Shown: positions 22,192-31,953, numbered from the stretch's first letter. The stretch: 64,000 nt of DNA from Streptomyces sp. P9-A2 (GCF_036634175.1 NZ_JAZIFX010000001.1:3844001-3908000); one strand, 5' to 3'. Notes: generated by a model not told the origin, from the sequence alone. Numbers and translations are program-made.

Positions 22192-24312
22192 TCAGACTCC
22201 CCGGGCCAACGCCCCCCGCTGCGGGGCGATCCCCCCGGGCACCGCCCGCTGCCGCCCGGGTGTCCCCGTCCAGCACGTCCCCCGCCGCGCCAGCAGCCGC
22301 CGTAGCCACAGTTCCAGCGCGACCAGATCCGCGAGTCCGTCCAGCGGCAGCGGCTCCCCCTCCGCCGCGGCCCGCAGCGCCTTGCGCACCACGCGGGCCT
22401 CGACCAGCCCCGCCTCCGCGAGCAGCGGTGTGTCGAACAACGTCATCAGCGTGTCCGCGGCGGCCCGCAGCCCGACCCTCGCCTCGGCGGCGGTGTTCGC
22501 CTGGGTCGGCGCGCCCCATCCGGCGGGCAGGTCCCGCACGCCGGACCCTTCCAGCACGGTCCGCAGGATGGAGGCCCGCGCCCCCGGCTTCACCCGCAGC
22601 GCTTCGGGCAGCCCCCGGCACGCGCGGACGACCTGGTTGTCGAGGAACGGTGTGTGCAGCCGCTGGAAGCGGATCTCGGCGGCCTGCTCCAGCACCCGTA
22701 CGCCGGCCGCGTGCCGGGTCAGCGCCGCACGCGCGCGGAAGTCGCCGGGCCGCTGCCCCGGCCCCACGTCGGACCGGCGGGTGGACGCCTGAAGGCGAAC
22801 CGATACTTCAGCGAGCGCCTCCCCGGTCAGCCAGCGCGCCGCCGGACCGGGTCTTCCCCAGGTCAGCGCGGCCAGCGAGGCGTCCGCCGCACCCCAGGGG
22901 GTCCCGTCGTCCAGCTGGTGGCGCAGCAGCTGCCCGGCGAGGGTATCGAGTCCCGTGCGGTACGGCGTACGGGACAGGCGCCGGGCCGCGGCGTACACGC
23001 GCGCGGGCACCATCACGGACCCGTCGGCTTTCGCCAGCGCGGCGACGGGCCGTACGAGATGGCGCCGCTTGCGGTCCATGAGGAGGTCGGCGAGACGCGC
23101 GGGGTGCGCGTCGAGCACCTGCCGGGCCCCGTACCCCGTGAAGTGGTCGGCGCTGCCCGCGGCCAGCCGTGCCCGGTGCCGGGCGGCGGTGACCAGGGAG
23201 GGGGCCGGCTCGTCCGTGAGCGGTCCGTCGAGGTCGGCGTACGGCAGGGTGTCCTCGCCCCCGGGGACGACCACGTGGTGCAGCCGGGGGTTGGCGGCCA
23301 GCGCCCCGGCGCGCGCGATTTCGTCCGCCCGTCCGTCGGCCGAACCGCTCACCGCCGAGGCCGCGCCCCCCGCGAGATCGTTGAACGTGACGGCGAGCAG
23401 CCGCTCGCCCGCGCCCGTGCCGTGCCCCAGCACGGTCCCCGGCATACCCGGCAGCCCGGCGGCGAGCAGCGCCAGCGTTCCGGAGGCGGGCCCGCCGGAG
23501 AGGTCGGCCCCGATCCCGGGCACCGGCATCCCGCGCGCCGCGCGCCGTTCGGCGGGACCCATGCCCGGCACCGGGCCGGGGTCGATGTCGGCGCCGGGGA
23601 CGTGCCGGGGCGCGGCGAGCCGGGTGCGTACGGCCTCGACCAGCGCGTCCCGGACTGCGTCCACCGCGCGGTCCGGGTCGGCGGGCGGCGCGGCGACGGC
23701 GAGCGAGGCGACGGGCTCGTACCCGGCGATCTCTCGTGCCCCGGCGCGCAGGATCAGCGCATGCCCCGGCGGAACGCGCTTCACGCCGTCGTACGGAGTG
23801 GAGTCGTGGAGCGCGGCCGGCACGTCGGGGGCGGCCAGGAGCGCGGCGAGGTGGCCGAAGTCGAGGTTGGCCTCGACGAGGTCGGCGAGCGGCAGCGCGG
23901 CGGTCGCGTACGCGGTGCCGCCCTCCCAGGGGGTGTGGAACACCGGCCGGGCGCCCGCGAGGTCGCCGCAGACGGTGACCCGGCGGCCCACCTGTACGAC
24001 GGCGGTGTAACTGCCCGGCCAGGCGGTCAGATGGCGCAGCGCGCCGCCGCGCGCGGCGAACAGGGCGACGCGCAGCTGTTCGTCGGAGGCGCCGCAGGTG
24101 CCGAGGACGGCGATCCGGGTCTCGGCGTCGCCGGTCACCACCCGCACTTCGTCGGGGCGCCAGTCGCCGACCGCCCACAGCGGATCGGGGTCGCCCCACA
24201 ACGGGTGGGAACCCACCGGTTGCAGTGTCTCGCCGTCGGGGCCGGTGGCGCCGGCGGAGCCGTACGCCAAGGCGCCCGCGGCGGCGCTGCTCCATCCCAC
24301 CAACCACCGCAT
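22192..24312 (-). CDS. Asparagine-synthase-like protein lacking catalytic residues
   Basis: 706 residues from ATG 24312, preceded by GGAGG at 5-6 bp. The N-terminal half resembles the class II glutaminase fold (SYTAVVQVGRRVTVCGDLAGARPVFHT) but starts MRWLV, without Cys2. The second half resembles an asparagine-synthetase domain, but the PPi-loop SGGxDS reads SGGPAS (272-277), so the conserved Asp is lost. It is likely catalytically different or inactive. Paralogous asparagine-synthase relatives include lasso-peptide cyclases, but no precursor peptide is visible here. The next gene (divergent, 717 bp away) is a sporulation-associated regulator. Confidence 0.75.
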   Translation of the reverse strand: MRWLVGWSSAAAGALAYGSAGATGPDGETLQPVGSHPLWGDPDPLWAVGDWRPDEVRVVTGDAETRIAVLGTCGASDEQLRVALFAARGGALRHLTAWPGSYTAVVQVGRRVTVCGDLAGARPVFHTPWEGGTAYATAALPLADLVEANLDFGHLAALLAAPDVPAALHDSTPYDGVKRVPPGHALILRAGAREIAGYEPVASLAVAAPPADPDRAVDAVRDALVEAVRTRLAAPRHVPGADIDPGPVPGMGPAERRAARGMPVPGIGADLSGGPASGTLALLAAGLPGMPGTVLGHGTGAGERLLAVTFNDLAGGAASAVSGSADGRADEIARAGALAANPRLHHVVVPGGEDTLPYADLDGPLTDEPAPSLVTAARHRARLAAGSADHFTGYGARQVLDAHPARLADLLMDRKRRHLVRPVAALAKADGSVMVPARVYAAARRLSRTPYRTGLDTLAGQLLRHQLDDGTPWGAADASLAALTWGRPGPAARWLTGEALAEVSVRLQASTRRSDVGPGQRPGDFRARAALTRHAAGVRVLEQAAEIRFQRLHTPFLDNQVVRACRGLPEALRVKPGARASILRTVLEGSGVRDLPAGWGAPTQANTAAEARVGLRAAADTLMTLFDTPLLAEAGLVEARVVRKALRAAAEGEPLPLDGLADLVALELWLRRLLARRGTCWTGTPGRQRAVPGGIAPQRGALARGV

Positions 24313-25029
24313 CGACGCCTCCACAGGCTGTGGACAACCGGCGCACCGCATGCGCCGGTTCACCCATGCTGCCATGAAGGAGGCGCTCAGGCGGGGTGCC
24401 GGTGCCGCATGCGCTCCGTCGGGTGCGCCCCGGCGGATACTCCTGCCCCGATCCGAACACCCGCCCGAGGCAAGGAGATCGTCCGCTCGCGACCATGCGC
24501 CCACCTGCACCGCTGCGACGCGAATGCGCCCCCCAGCGCGCCCCAAGAACCACTAACGCGCCCTCAACTGCCGTGGTAGACGGACTGAAAGCCCTGAAAG
24601 GGTGGGGTCGATTTTCGGCCAATTCGGAGAGGCGAGGACAACCTCGAACACGCTCCGTACAGGCTTTGCGCACTGCCGGGGAGTCGTGCGGTCCGGGAGA
24701 CGGAGTGCGTCTCCCGGACCGTTCCGCCGCCCGCGGGGATGAAGGCGGCGGGGTCCCCCAGCCCACCGGATCCAGTACAGCGGGCCGACCCACGCAAGGA
24801 CCATGGAACCGTTCCCGCCATGGCCGGAGTAGAGCGCACACACGGGCGCACGGCCACACGCCGGGAGCATGCCGCAACTGCGCGTATCGGACCCGTACTT
24901 CAGTACGGACCACAATCCCGCCATCCGGAAGAATGCCCCTTAACGCTTGGGATGCGGCGAACTACGCTGGGTTTACGAATGCCGCGCGGTTATGCCAGAG
25001 CGGCAGCCGTCTGTGTCGAGGGGTGGCGC
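24313..25029. other. Long divergent intergenic region with one strong hairpin
   Basis: 717 bp between the asparagine-synthase-like gene and the sporulation-associated gene. Apart from the hairpin at 24690-24720 I find no gene, tRNA or clear promoter hexamers. The last 130 bp before the downstream start are slightly AT-richer and probably hold its promoter. Confidence 0.5.
24690..24720. terminator. Perfect 13-bp inverted repeat
   Basis: GGTCCGGGAGACG and its exact complement separated by GAGTG. There is no T-tract and no gene ends nearby, so it may be a terminator protecting the downstream gene, an attenuator, or an operator. Confidence 0.45.
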
Positions 25030-26454
25030 ATGTCCAGGGAGCTACGCGGGCCGAACGAAAAGCTCGGCACCGTTCTCGCCCTCGCGGGTATCTCCAACGC
25101 GGGCCTCGCGCGGCGCGTCAACGACCTTGGCGCCCAACGCGGATTGACCTTGCGCTACGACAAGACGTCGGTGGCGCGCTGGGTGTCGAAGGGCATGGTG
25201 CCGCAGGGTGCGGCGCCCCACCTGATCGCCGCCGCCATCGGCCAGAAGCTCGGCCGCCCGGTGCCGCTCCACGAGATCGGCCTGGCGGACGCGGATCCCG
25301 CGCCCGAAGTGGGCCTGTCCTTCCCCCGGGACGTCGGACAGGCGGTGAAGTCCGCCACCGAGCTGTACCGGCTGGACCTGGCCGGCCGCCGCGCGGGGGC
25401 CGGCGGCATCTGGCAGTCGCTCGCCGGATCGTTCGCAGTGAGCGCATATGCAACGCCTGCCTCACGCTGGCTGATAACCCCGGCCGACAGTTCGGTCGCA
25501 CGCGAGGTGAGCCCCTCGGAGGGCTCCGCCGCACCGGCCAGAGTCGGCCACAGTGATGTGCGCAAGCTGCGCGAGGCCGCCGAGGACGCGCGCCGCTGGG
25601 ACTCCAAGTACGGAGGCGGCGACTGGCGTTCCTCGATGGTCCCCGAGTGCCTGCGGGTCGAGGCGGCGCCCCTGCTGCTGGGCTCCTACGCCGACGACGT
25701 GGGCCGTTCCCTGTTCGGCGCGTCGGCCGAACTCACCCGGCTCGCCGGCTGGATGGCCTTCGACACCGGCCAGCAGGAGGCCGCCCAGCGCTACTACATC
25801 CAGGCCCTGCGCCTGGCCCGCGCGGCGGCCGACGTCCCCCTGGGCGGATACGTACTGGCCTCCATGTCCCTCCAGGCCACCTACCGCGGCTTCGGCGACG
25901 AGGGCGTCGACCTCGCCCAGGCCGCGCTGGAGCGCAACCGCGGCCTGGCCACGGCCCGCACCATGAGCTTCTTCCGGCTCGTGGAGGCACGCGCGCACGC
26001 ACGCGCGGGTGACGCCCCGGCGGCCGGCGCGGCCCTGAAGGCGGCCGAGGGCTGGCTGGAACGTTCCCGCTCCGGCGACAGCGACCCGGTCTGGCTGGGC
26101 TTCTACTCCTACGACCGCTTCGCCGCCGACGCCGCCGAGTGCTACCGCGACCTGAAGGCGCCCCGCCAGGTCCGTCGCTTCACCGAGCAGGCGCTGTCGC
26201 GTCCGACGGAGGAGTTCGTCCGCTCGCACGGACTGCGGCTCGTCGTCTCCGCGGTCGCCGAGCTGGAGTCGGGCAACCTGGACGCCGCCTGCGAGCAGGG
26301 GGTGCGCGCGGTGGAGGTGGCCGGCCGCATCTCGTCCGCGCGCACCACGGAGTACGTCAGGGACCTCCTGCACCGCCTGGAGCCCTACGGTGACGAACCC
26401 CGCGTGGTCGAACTGCGCGAGCGCGCCCGGCCCCTGCTGATGACCCCCGCTTGA
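25030..26454 (+). CDS. Sporulation-associated HTH/TPR-type protein (S. griseus ORF1590-like)
   Basis: 474 residues from ATG 25030 behind a GAGGGG ribosome site. The N-terminal 75 residues resemble a helix-turn-helix ([24 protein letters not shown]), and the C-terminal half is all-helical with TPR-like repeats ([34 protein letters not shown]). From memory this corresponds to SCO4114 and S. griseus ORF1590, a gene needed for normal sporulation. It stands alone with a long upstream region. The helical half could bind a peptide or partner protein (inference). Confidence 0.8.
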   Translation: MSRELRGPNEKLGTVLALAGISNAGLARRVNDLGAQRGLTLRYDKTSVARWVSKGMVPQGAAPHLIAAAIGQKLGRPVPLHEIGLADADPAPEVGLSFPRDVGQAVKSATELYRLDLAGRRAGAGGIWQSLAGSFAVSAYATPASRWLITPADSSVAREVSPSEGSAAPARVGHSDVRKLREAAEDARRWDSKYGGGDWRSSMVPECLRVEAAPLLLGSYADDVGRSLFGASAELTRLAGWMAFDTGQQEAAQRYYIQALRLARAAADVPLGGYVLASMSLQATYRGFGDEGVDLAQAALERNRGLATARTMSFFRLVEARAHARAGDAPAAGAALKAAEGWLERSRSGDSDPVWLGFYSYDRFAADAAECYRDLKAPRQVRRFTEQALSRPTEEFVRSHGLRLVVSAVAELESGNLDAACEQGVRAVEVAGRISSARTTEYVRDLLHRLEPYGDEPRVVELRERARPLLMTPA

Positions 26455-26511
26455 CGCCCATGCCCCCACCTGACGCCTTTGCCCCCATCTGATGCCCCTG
26501 CCCTCGCTTGA
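26452..26511 (+). repeat. Degenerate 19-bp tandem repeat after the sporulation gene
   Basis: Three units of 19 bp (26452, 26471, 26490) with the pattern TGAyGCCnnTGCCCyCryy, plus the start of a fourth at 26509. The first unit begins with the TGA stop codon of the preceding gene. Confidence 0.6.
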
Positions 26512-26620
26512 TACCGGTGCCCCGGCGGATGCCGGCAGTCCTTCGCCACTCCCGGGGTTCACGGGGTTTACGGGCGTTGTCAGTGGCGCAGTGCACTATC
26601 GGGACCTGGAGGTGGTGCGG

Positions 26621-27853
26621 GTGGTGCGGCGGGCGTACGACTGCGATGTGCTGGTGATCGGCGGTGGCATCGTCGGTCTGTCGACGGCGTACGCGATCAC
26701 CCGCGCGGCGCCGGGCACGCGGGTCACGGTGCTGGAGAAGGAACCCGGCCCCGCCCGGCACCAGACGGGCCGCAACAGCGGCGTCGTCCACAGCGGCATC
26801 TACTACCGCCCCGGCTCCCTGAAGGCGCGGTACGCGGTGCGGGGCGCGGCCGAGATGGTCAAGTTCTGCGCAGAGTACGACATCCCGCACGCGGTGACGG
26901 GCAAGCTGATCGTCGCCACCGGCCGGGACGAGCTGCCCCGCCTGCACGCCCTGGCCCAGCGCGGCCGGGAGAACGGTCTGACGGTCCGCGAACTGGGCGC
27001 CGCGCAGATCGCCGAGTACGAGCCGCACGTCGAGGGCCTGGCCGCCCTCCACGTGAACGCCACCGGCGTCTGCGACTACGCGGCGGTGGCCCGCCGGCTG
27101 GCGTCCGCGTCCGGCGCGGAGATCCGCTACGGCGCGCGGGTCATCCGGGTCGACCGCCGCCCGGACCTGGGCGTGGCCGCCCTGACCGCCGCCGGGGACG
27201 TCGTGCGCGGCCGGGTCCTGGTGAACTGCGCGGGTCTGTACTGCGACGAGATCGCCCGCCTCACCGGCGACGATCCCGGCATGCGCATCGTGCCGTTCCG
27301 CGGCGAGTACTACGAGCTGGCCCGCCCGGAGCTGATCCGCGGCCTGGTCTACCCGGTTCCCGACCCGGCGTTCCCGTTCCTCGGCGTCCACCTCACGCGC
27401 GGCGTCGACTCGGGCGTCCACGTCGGGCCCAACGCCGTACCCGCGCTGGCGCGCGAGGGCTACGACTGGCGTACGGTCCGCCCGCGCGAGCTGGCCGCCG
27501 CGCTGGCCTGGCCGGGCTCCCGGCACCTGGCCCGCCGCCACTGGCGGTACGGCACCGGCGAGCTGCACCGTTCCCTGTCCCGGCGGGCCTTCACCGAGGC
27601 GGTCCGCCGGCTCGTGCCCGCGGTCCGGGAGGCCGACCTGATTCCGGCCCCGGCGGGCGTACGGGCCCAGGCGGTACTGCGCGACGGCACGCTCGCCGAC
27701 GACTTCCTGATCCGGGAGACGCCCCGCGCGGTCCACGTCCTGAACGCCCCCTCACCCGCGGCGACGGCGTCCCTGCCCATCGGCCGGGAGGTGGCCCGCC
27801 GGGCCCTGACCGCCCTGGACTCCCTGCCCGCCCCGGACGGCGCACCCCGCTGA
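26621..27853 (+). CDS. lhgO: L-2-hydroxyglutarate oxidase (FAD-dependent)
   Basis: 410 residues from GTG 26621, which sits 8 bp after GGAGG; upstream in-frame ATGs give an unlikely low-complexity leader. The dinucleotide motif CDVLVIGGGIVGLSTAY (8-24), the ETGRNSGVVHSG-type block (here HQTGRNSGVVHSGIYY) and VNCAGLYCDEIARL are hallmarks of LhgO/L2HGDH enzymes of the DAO superfamily, which oxidise L-2-hydroxyglutarate to 2-oxoglutarate. Length fits the family (about 400). It precedes trmB with 62 bp between. Confidence 0.88.
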   Translation: MVRRAYDCDVLVIGGGIVGLSTAYAITRAAPGTRVTVLEKEPGPARHQTGRNSGVVHSGIYYRPGSLKARYAVRGAAEMVKFCAEYDIPHAVTGKLIVATGRDELPRLHALAQRGRENGLTVRELGAAQIAEYEPHVEGLAALHVNATGVCDYAAVARRLASASGAEIRYGARVIRVDRRPDLGVAALTAAGDVVRGRVLVNCAGLYCDEIARLTGDDPGMRIVPFRGEYYELARPELIRGLVYPVPDPAFPFLGVHLTRGVDSGVHVGPNAVPALAREGYDWRTVRPRELAAALAWPGSRHLARRHWRYGTGELHRSLSRRAFTEAVRRLVPAVREADLIPAPAGVRAQAVLRDGTLADDFLIRETPRAVHVLNAPSPAATASLPIGREVARRALTALDSLPAPDGAPR

Positions 27854-27915
27854 GGCAGCCGCTCCGGAGCCGGCGAACGACCTCCTCGCGGTACCCCCGT
27901 AAAATCGACAGCACT

Positions 27916-28794
27916 GTGTCTGAGTCCGTGAACACCCCCGAAGCACACACCCGGCACCCCGAGCACACGCCCGGGGTCTCGGTCCGCCGTACCCGGGAGA
28001 AGGGGGAGCCCCGTTTCCCGGACGGCCCGAAGGCCGATCCCGCCGGGTCGCACTTCGAGCGGCGGATCCGGAGTTTCCAGCCACGCCGGAGCAGGGTCAC
28101 CGCCGGACAGGCGGACGCGTTGCAGCGGCTGTGGCCCCGGTGGGGCTTCGACGTCGACGGCCGGCAGCGCCTCGACCTGGCCGAGTTCTTCGGCAACGAC
28201 CGCCCGGTCGTCCTCGAGATCGGCTTCGGCATGGGCGAGACCACCGCGCGCATGGCCGCCGCCGACCCCGGCACCAACATCCTCGCCGTGGACGTCCACA
28301 CCCCCGGCCAGGGCCATCTGCTCGGCCTCGCCGACCAGCACGGTCTGGGCAACGTCCGCGTCGGCAACGGCGACGCGATCATCCTGCTGCGCGAGATGCT
28401 CACCCCCGACTCGCTGGGCGGGCTGCGCGTCTACTTCCCCGACCCCTGGCCGAAGAAGCGGCACCACAAGCGCCGGCTGATCCAGCCGGCCTTCCTGGAC
28501 CTCGCGGCGACCCGTCTCGCCCCGGGCGCGACCGTGCACTGCGCCACCGACTGGGAGCCGTACGCCGAGCAGATGCTCGAGGTGCTGACCGCGCACCCCT
28601 GCTTCGAGAACACCGTGGCGGACGGCGGTTTCGCGCCCCGTCCGGAGTTCCGGCCGCTGACCCGTTTCGAGGGGCAGGGGCTGGACAAGGGACATGTGGT
28701 GAACGACCTGCTCTTCCGCCGCGTACACCACGACGACCGGCCCGGCACCCGGGCCGCCGTCCGGCCCGAGGACCGGAACGCCGCCGGCGCCTGA
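27916..28794 (+). CDS. trmB: tRNA (guanine-N7-)-methyltransferase
   Basis: 292 residues. SAM motif EIGFGMGE (101-108) and the family signature VYFPDPWPKKRHHKRRL (172-188) are both intact. It methylates G46 of tRNAs to m7G. The N-terminal 50 residues are a charged extension common in Streptomyces homologues. A TAAAAT -10-like hexamer at 27900-27905 lies so close to the GTG start that the transcript may be nearly leaderless. Confidence 0.95.
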   Translation: MSESVNTPEAHTRHPEHTPGVSVRRTREKGEPRFPDGPKADPAGSHFERRIRSFQPRRSRVTAGQADALQRLWPRWGFDVDGRQRLDLAEFFGNDRPVVLEIGFGMGETTARMAAADPGTNILAVDVHTPGQGHLLGLADQHGLGNVRVGNGDAIILLREMLTPDSLGGLRVYFPDPWPKKRHHKRRLIQPAFLDLAATRLAPGATVHCATDWEPYAEQMLEVLTAHPCFENTVADGGFAPRPEFRPLTRFEGQGLDKGHVVNDLLFRRVHHDDRPGTRAAVRPEDRNAAGA

Positions 28795-28846
28795 GCCCAC
28801 CTGGTGCTCCTGCGGGCAGCACCGTTTCCTCGTTAGGGTCAATGCC

Positions 28847-30283
28847 GTGGCCATCAGCCGTCCGTACCCGACACAGCCCGGTACGGCCCCCGGCCCCGTG
28901 GGACCGGCCGGCGGGGCCTCCCGGCGGCACGCACACTGGTGGCAGCGGCCCTGGGTGCGCCACGGGGCGCTGACCGCCCTCCTCGCGCTCTCGGGCCTGG
29001 TCATCCTGGGCCTGGTCCGCGAGCAGACCGGTACGGAGGGCTTCCTGGTCGGCCTCGGCCTCGCCGTCCTGCCGGTGCCGCTGCTCGTCGCCGCGTTCCG
29101 CTGGCTGGACCGGGTCGCACCCGGTCCGTGGCGCAACCTCGTCTTCTCGTTCGCCTGGGGCGCCGGCGCAGCCGCGCTCATGGCGATCGTCGCCAACAGC
29201 TTCGCCACGCGGTGGATAGCGACGGAGACGGCCGACCCGTCCAGCGCGGACACGCTCGGCGCGATCGTGATAGCCCCGGTCGTGGAGGAGTCCGTGAAGG
29301 CCGCCGCCGTCCTGCTGGTCTTCCTGTTCCGCAGACGCGACTTCACCACGGTCCTCGACGGAGTGGTGATCGCCGGGGTCACCGCCACCGGTTTCGCCTT
29401 CACCGAGAACATCCTCTACCTCGGCACCGCCTTCGGCACCGACCAGCTCATCGGCGGCAGCGGCGTCTCCTCCGTCACCGCGGCGACGTTCTTCGTCCGC
29501 GTCGTCATGTCGCCGTTCGCGCACCCGCTCTTCACGGTCCTCACCGGCATCGGCTTCGGGGCGGCCGCGCTCGCCACCGGGCGGCGGCGCCCGGTGCGTT
29601 TCCTGCTCCCGCTCGGCGGCCTGCTGCTCGCGATGGGCATGCACGCGCTGTGGAACGTCTCCTCGACCCTCGGCGAGTACGGCTTCTTCGCCGTGTACGC
29701 GGCGTTCATGGTGCCGTCGTTCGGCCTGCTGACCTGGCTGGTGGTGTGGACCCGGCAGCGCGAGCTGCGGACCGTGCGGGAGGAACTGCCCGCCTACGTC
29801 AGGGCCGGCTGGCTGACCCCGGCCCAGCCCTACGCGCTCGGCTCGATGCGGGCCCGGCGCGTCGCCCTGCGGTACGCGCGCGGGCACGGCGGCCGGGCCG
29901 CGGCCCGCGCGGTGGCGCAGTACGGGGCGTACGCGACGTCGCTGGCGTTCCTGCGGCACCGGGGGCGCCGCGGCCGCGCGGGCACGGACTTCACCGCGCG
30001 GGAGCACGAGTTGCTACGGGAACTGTGGCGGCGCCGCGACACGGCCCGCCCGGCCCTGGAACACGCGGCCCGGGTCACCGCGCCGCCCGCCCCGCCCTGG
30101 CCGGTGTACGGCGCGTACGGCCTGCCCGGAGCGTACGGGGGGCACAGCACGTACGGCGCGTACGGCGCGTACAGCACGTACGGCGTCGTGAACCCCGCCT
30201 GTACCGCGCACCCCGGGCACTCCGCGCACCCCGGGTGCCCGGCGTCCGGGCCGAATCCGTACGTGTACCCGTACCGCCCCTGA
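28847..30283 (+). CDS. PrsW-family intramembrane metalloprotease
   Basis: 478 residues with about seven to eight membrane segments. Catalytic-site motifs are in place: EESVKA (E147, E148), FTENILYL (E187, N188), the His226 in MSPFAHPLF and the His266 in GMHALWN. PrsW proteases cleave anti-sigma factors in the membrane in Bacillus; the substrate here is unknown. The C-terminal 60 residues are a Tyr/Gly/Ala low-complexity tail made of GAYG-like repeats. The start is a GTG with weak ribosome binding. It converges with the M23 peptidase gene across a hairpin. Confidence 0.88.
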   Translation: MAISRPYPTQPGTAPGPVGPAGGASRRHAHWWQRPWVRHGALTALLALSGLVILGLVREQTGTEGFLVGLGLAVLPVPLLVAAFRWLDRVAPGPWRNLVFSFAWGAGAAALMAIVANSFATRWIATETADPSSADTLGAIVIAPVVEESVKAAAVLLVFLFRRRDFTTVLDGVVIAGVTATGFAFTENILYLGTAFGTDQLIGGSGVSSVTAATFFVRVVMSPFAHPLFTVLTGIGFGAAALATGRRRPVRFLLPLGGLLLAMGMHALWNVSSTLGEYGFFAVYAAFMVPSFGLLTWLVVWTRQRELRTVREELPAYVRAGWLTPAQPYALGSMRARRVALRYARGHGGRAAARAVAQYGAYATSLAFLRHRGRRGRAGTDFTAREHELLRELWRRRDTARPALEHAARVTAPPAPPWPVYGAYGLPGAYGGHSTYGAYGAYSTYGVVNPACTAHPGHSAHPGCPASGPNPYVYPYRP

Positions 30284-30292
30284 AACGCCGGA

Positions 30293-30333
30293 CCGGCAGT
30301 GCTGACGTCGGGGGGCGTCGTCAGGACTGCCGG
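30293..30333. terminator. Bidirectional terminator between prsW-like and M23 genes
   Basis: Nested dyad: CCGGCAGT / ACTGCCGG outside and CTGACG / CGTCnnCAG inside, located between two convergent stop codons. Confidence 0.65.
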
Positions 30334-30379
30334 GGCTGTGGCTGTGAGAGCGCGCGGGGACCGGCCGGGGGCCGATGTC

Positions 30380-31417
30380 TCAGACGGTGAGGCCCTTCGA
30401 CTGCAGCCAGGCCAGCGGATCGATGCCCGAGCCGGCGCCACCGGTGTGGACCTCCAGGTGGAGGTGGGCGCCGGTGGAGTTGCCGGTGGAGCCGACGCGG
30501 CCGATCACGTCGCCGGTGTTGACCTGCTGGCCGACGCTGACGCTGATGGAGGACTGGTGGGCGTACCAGATCTCGGTGCCGTCGTCGAGGGTCAGCACGG
30601 TCTTGTAGCCGTAGGAGCCGTCCCAGCCGGCGGAGGTGATCGTGCCGGTGTGGACCGCCTTGATCAGCGTGCCCGTGGGGGCGGCGAAGTCCAGACCGGT
30701 GTGCTGGCCGGAGGACCAGTAGGCGCCGGCCTGACCGAAGGTCGAGGAGATGGTGTACGAGGAGGTGGGCAGCGCGTACTGCGTGGCCAGCACGGCGAGA
30801 CGCTCGGCCTCGGCCTTCTTCTCGGCCTCCTCCTCCGCCTTCTGCTTGGCGGCGGCGGCCTGCTCCTCCGCCTCCTTCTTCGCGGCGGCGGCCTGTTCCT
30901 TGGCCTCCTTCTCCGCCTTGGCGGCGGCTTCGGCGGCGGCCTTGTCCTCGGCCTGGCTCTGCTGCTGCTCGACCTGGGCCATGATCCGGGCGCGCAGCAC
31001 CTCGCCGGCGTCGGAGGTGCTGCCGTCCTGCTCGGCCTCGGCGGCGACCGTGCCGATGCTGCTGAGCGGGGTGGCGGAGCCCTGGGGGGTTTCCTCGTCG
31101 GAGATGAGGGAACCGACAGAGGGAAGGTCCGGCATCGAGATCGAGACCGGCGGCTTGCCGGTCTGGGCGCTGGCCATGCCGCCACCGGCGACAGCGGCTA
31201 TGACACCGACGCCCAGGACGGTGGAGCTACGGGCGAGGCCTCCGCCGCGCTGCTTGCCGACGCGATGCCGGCCGCGCACGGGAGGAAGGGACTCCGCGGT
31301 GGGGTTCCACTCCTCGAAGGGGCCCTCGTCGGTGCGGATACTGCCGTAGCCGAAGGTCTCGCTGTCGCGCTGGCTCGGCATGAAGGGGGCCTCAGGAGCA
31401 GGCCGGTTCGACGCCAC
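30380..31417 (-). CDS. M23-family (LytM) cell-wall endopeptidase, c-di-AMP regulated
   Basis: 345 residues from a GTG 9 bp after GGAAAGGAG. A cytoplasmic N-terminus with basic RGRHRVGKQRGG is followed by a membrane/signal segment (about 80-105), a disordered stretch, a long Ala/Glu/Lys/Gln coiled coil (about 150-215), and a C-terminal M23 domain with zinc ligands H239, D243 (QHTGLDF) and H320 (HLHLEV). It should cut peptidoglycan cross-bridges outside the membrane, with the coiled coil positioning or inhibiting the catalytic domain. The upstream ydaO riboswitch implies control by cyclic di-AMP. Confidence 0.92.
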   Translation of the reverse strand: MASNRPAPEAPFMPSQRDSETFGYGSIRTDEGPFEEWNPTAESLPPVRGRHRVGKQRGGGLARSSTVLGVGVIAAVAGGGMASAQTGKPPVSISMPDLPSVGSLISDEETPQGSATPLSSIGTVAAEAEQDGSTSDAGEVLRARIMAQVEQQQSQAEDKAAAEAAAKAEKEAKEQAAAAKKEAEEQAAAAKQKAEEEAEKKAEAERLAVLATQYALPTSSYTISSTFGQAGAYWSSGQHTGLDFAAPTGTLIKAVHTGTITSAGWDGSYGYKTVLTLDDGTEIWYAHQSSISVSVGQQVNTGDVIGRVGSTGNSTGAHLHLEVHTGGAGSGIDPLAWLQSKGLTV

Positions 31418-31435
31418 GTGGGCGCACTCCTTTCC

Positions 31436-31600
31436 TTCCTTCTCGCCTACCGGGTTAGCTGACGGGTTCGGAGCAGGAAGGTCTCCTACGCGCGCATACC
31501 GCCCGTGTCTCCACGGGGGCATCCGCACGATTCACCCCAAGGTGTTGGTTCCCCGGTTCCCTTGCGGGATTCGGCGCGTGCGCACGGAGCCGACTCGTGT
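31436..31600 (-). promoter_or_regulatory. ydaO-yuaA (cyclic di-AMP) riboswitch
   Basis: Read on the minus strand the leader contains the conserved blocks in order: CGCCGAATCC (near 31573), GGGGTGAATC (31538-31529), a hairpin stem CCCGTG/CACGGG, then CCGAACCCGTCAGCTAACC and GGTAGGCG ending about 20 bp before the ribosome site. This is the ydaO pattern. In Streptomyces such switches precede wall hydrolase genes and lower expression when c-di-AMP is high. Confidence 0.9.
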
Positions 31601-31953
31601 GACGGCTGGGACGACCGCGCTGCGTTATCGAACGTTAATAGACGGAGGGCTCGTATTCCAAGCTGTTCCTCTTGATCGTTAACAATTCCGCGCAGACTTA
31701 AGCGCCACGACCACCTCAAAACGGGCGAGTTGACCTCCCCTCATTCGTCACACTGGACCTGACGAACCATCAAATGGTATGCGCAGCGCAGCGTCCCGGT
31801 CACCCGGCGTGACATTGGTGCGGAAGGGCTGCCCAGGGGACGCGTTCTCGAAACCTCCGCCGGAAGACCCGGAAGACGGGTCCTGGGCCGAGAAGGGGGA
31901 ACGGGAACGACCGAGGGCCGGAACCCTTTCGGATTCCGGCCCTCGACCTTCAG

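Noticed and set aside
20042..22621. A minus-strand open frame of 859 codons opposite the sigma factor gene
   Set aside because: High G+C leaves long open antisense frames. Its composition is Arg/Gly-rich with no domain, and the plus-strand gene has clear motifs.
22192..24312. A lasso-peptide or other RiPP cluster around the asparagine-synthase-like gene
   Set aside because: No precursor peptide, leader peptidase or transporter is adjacent, and the ATP-site motif is altered.
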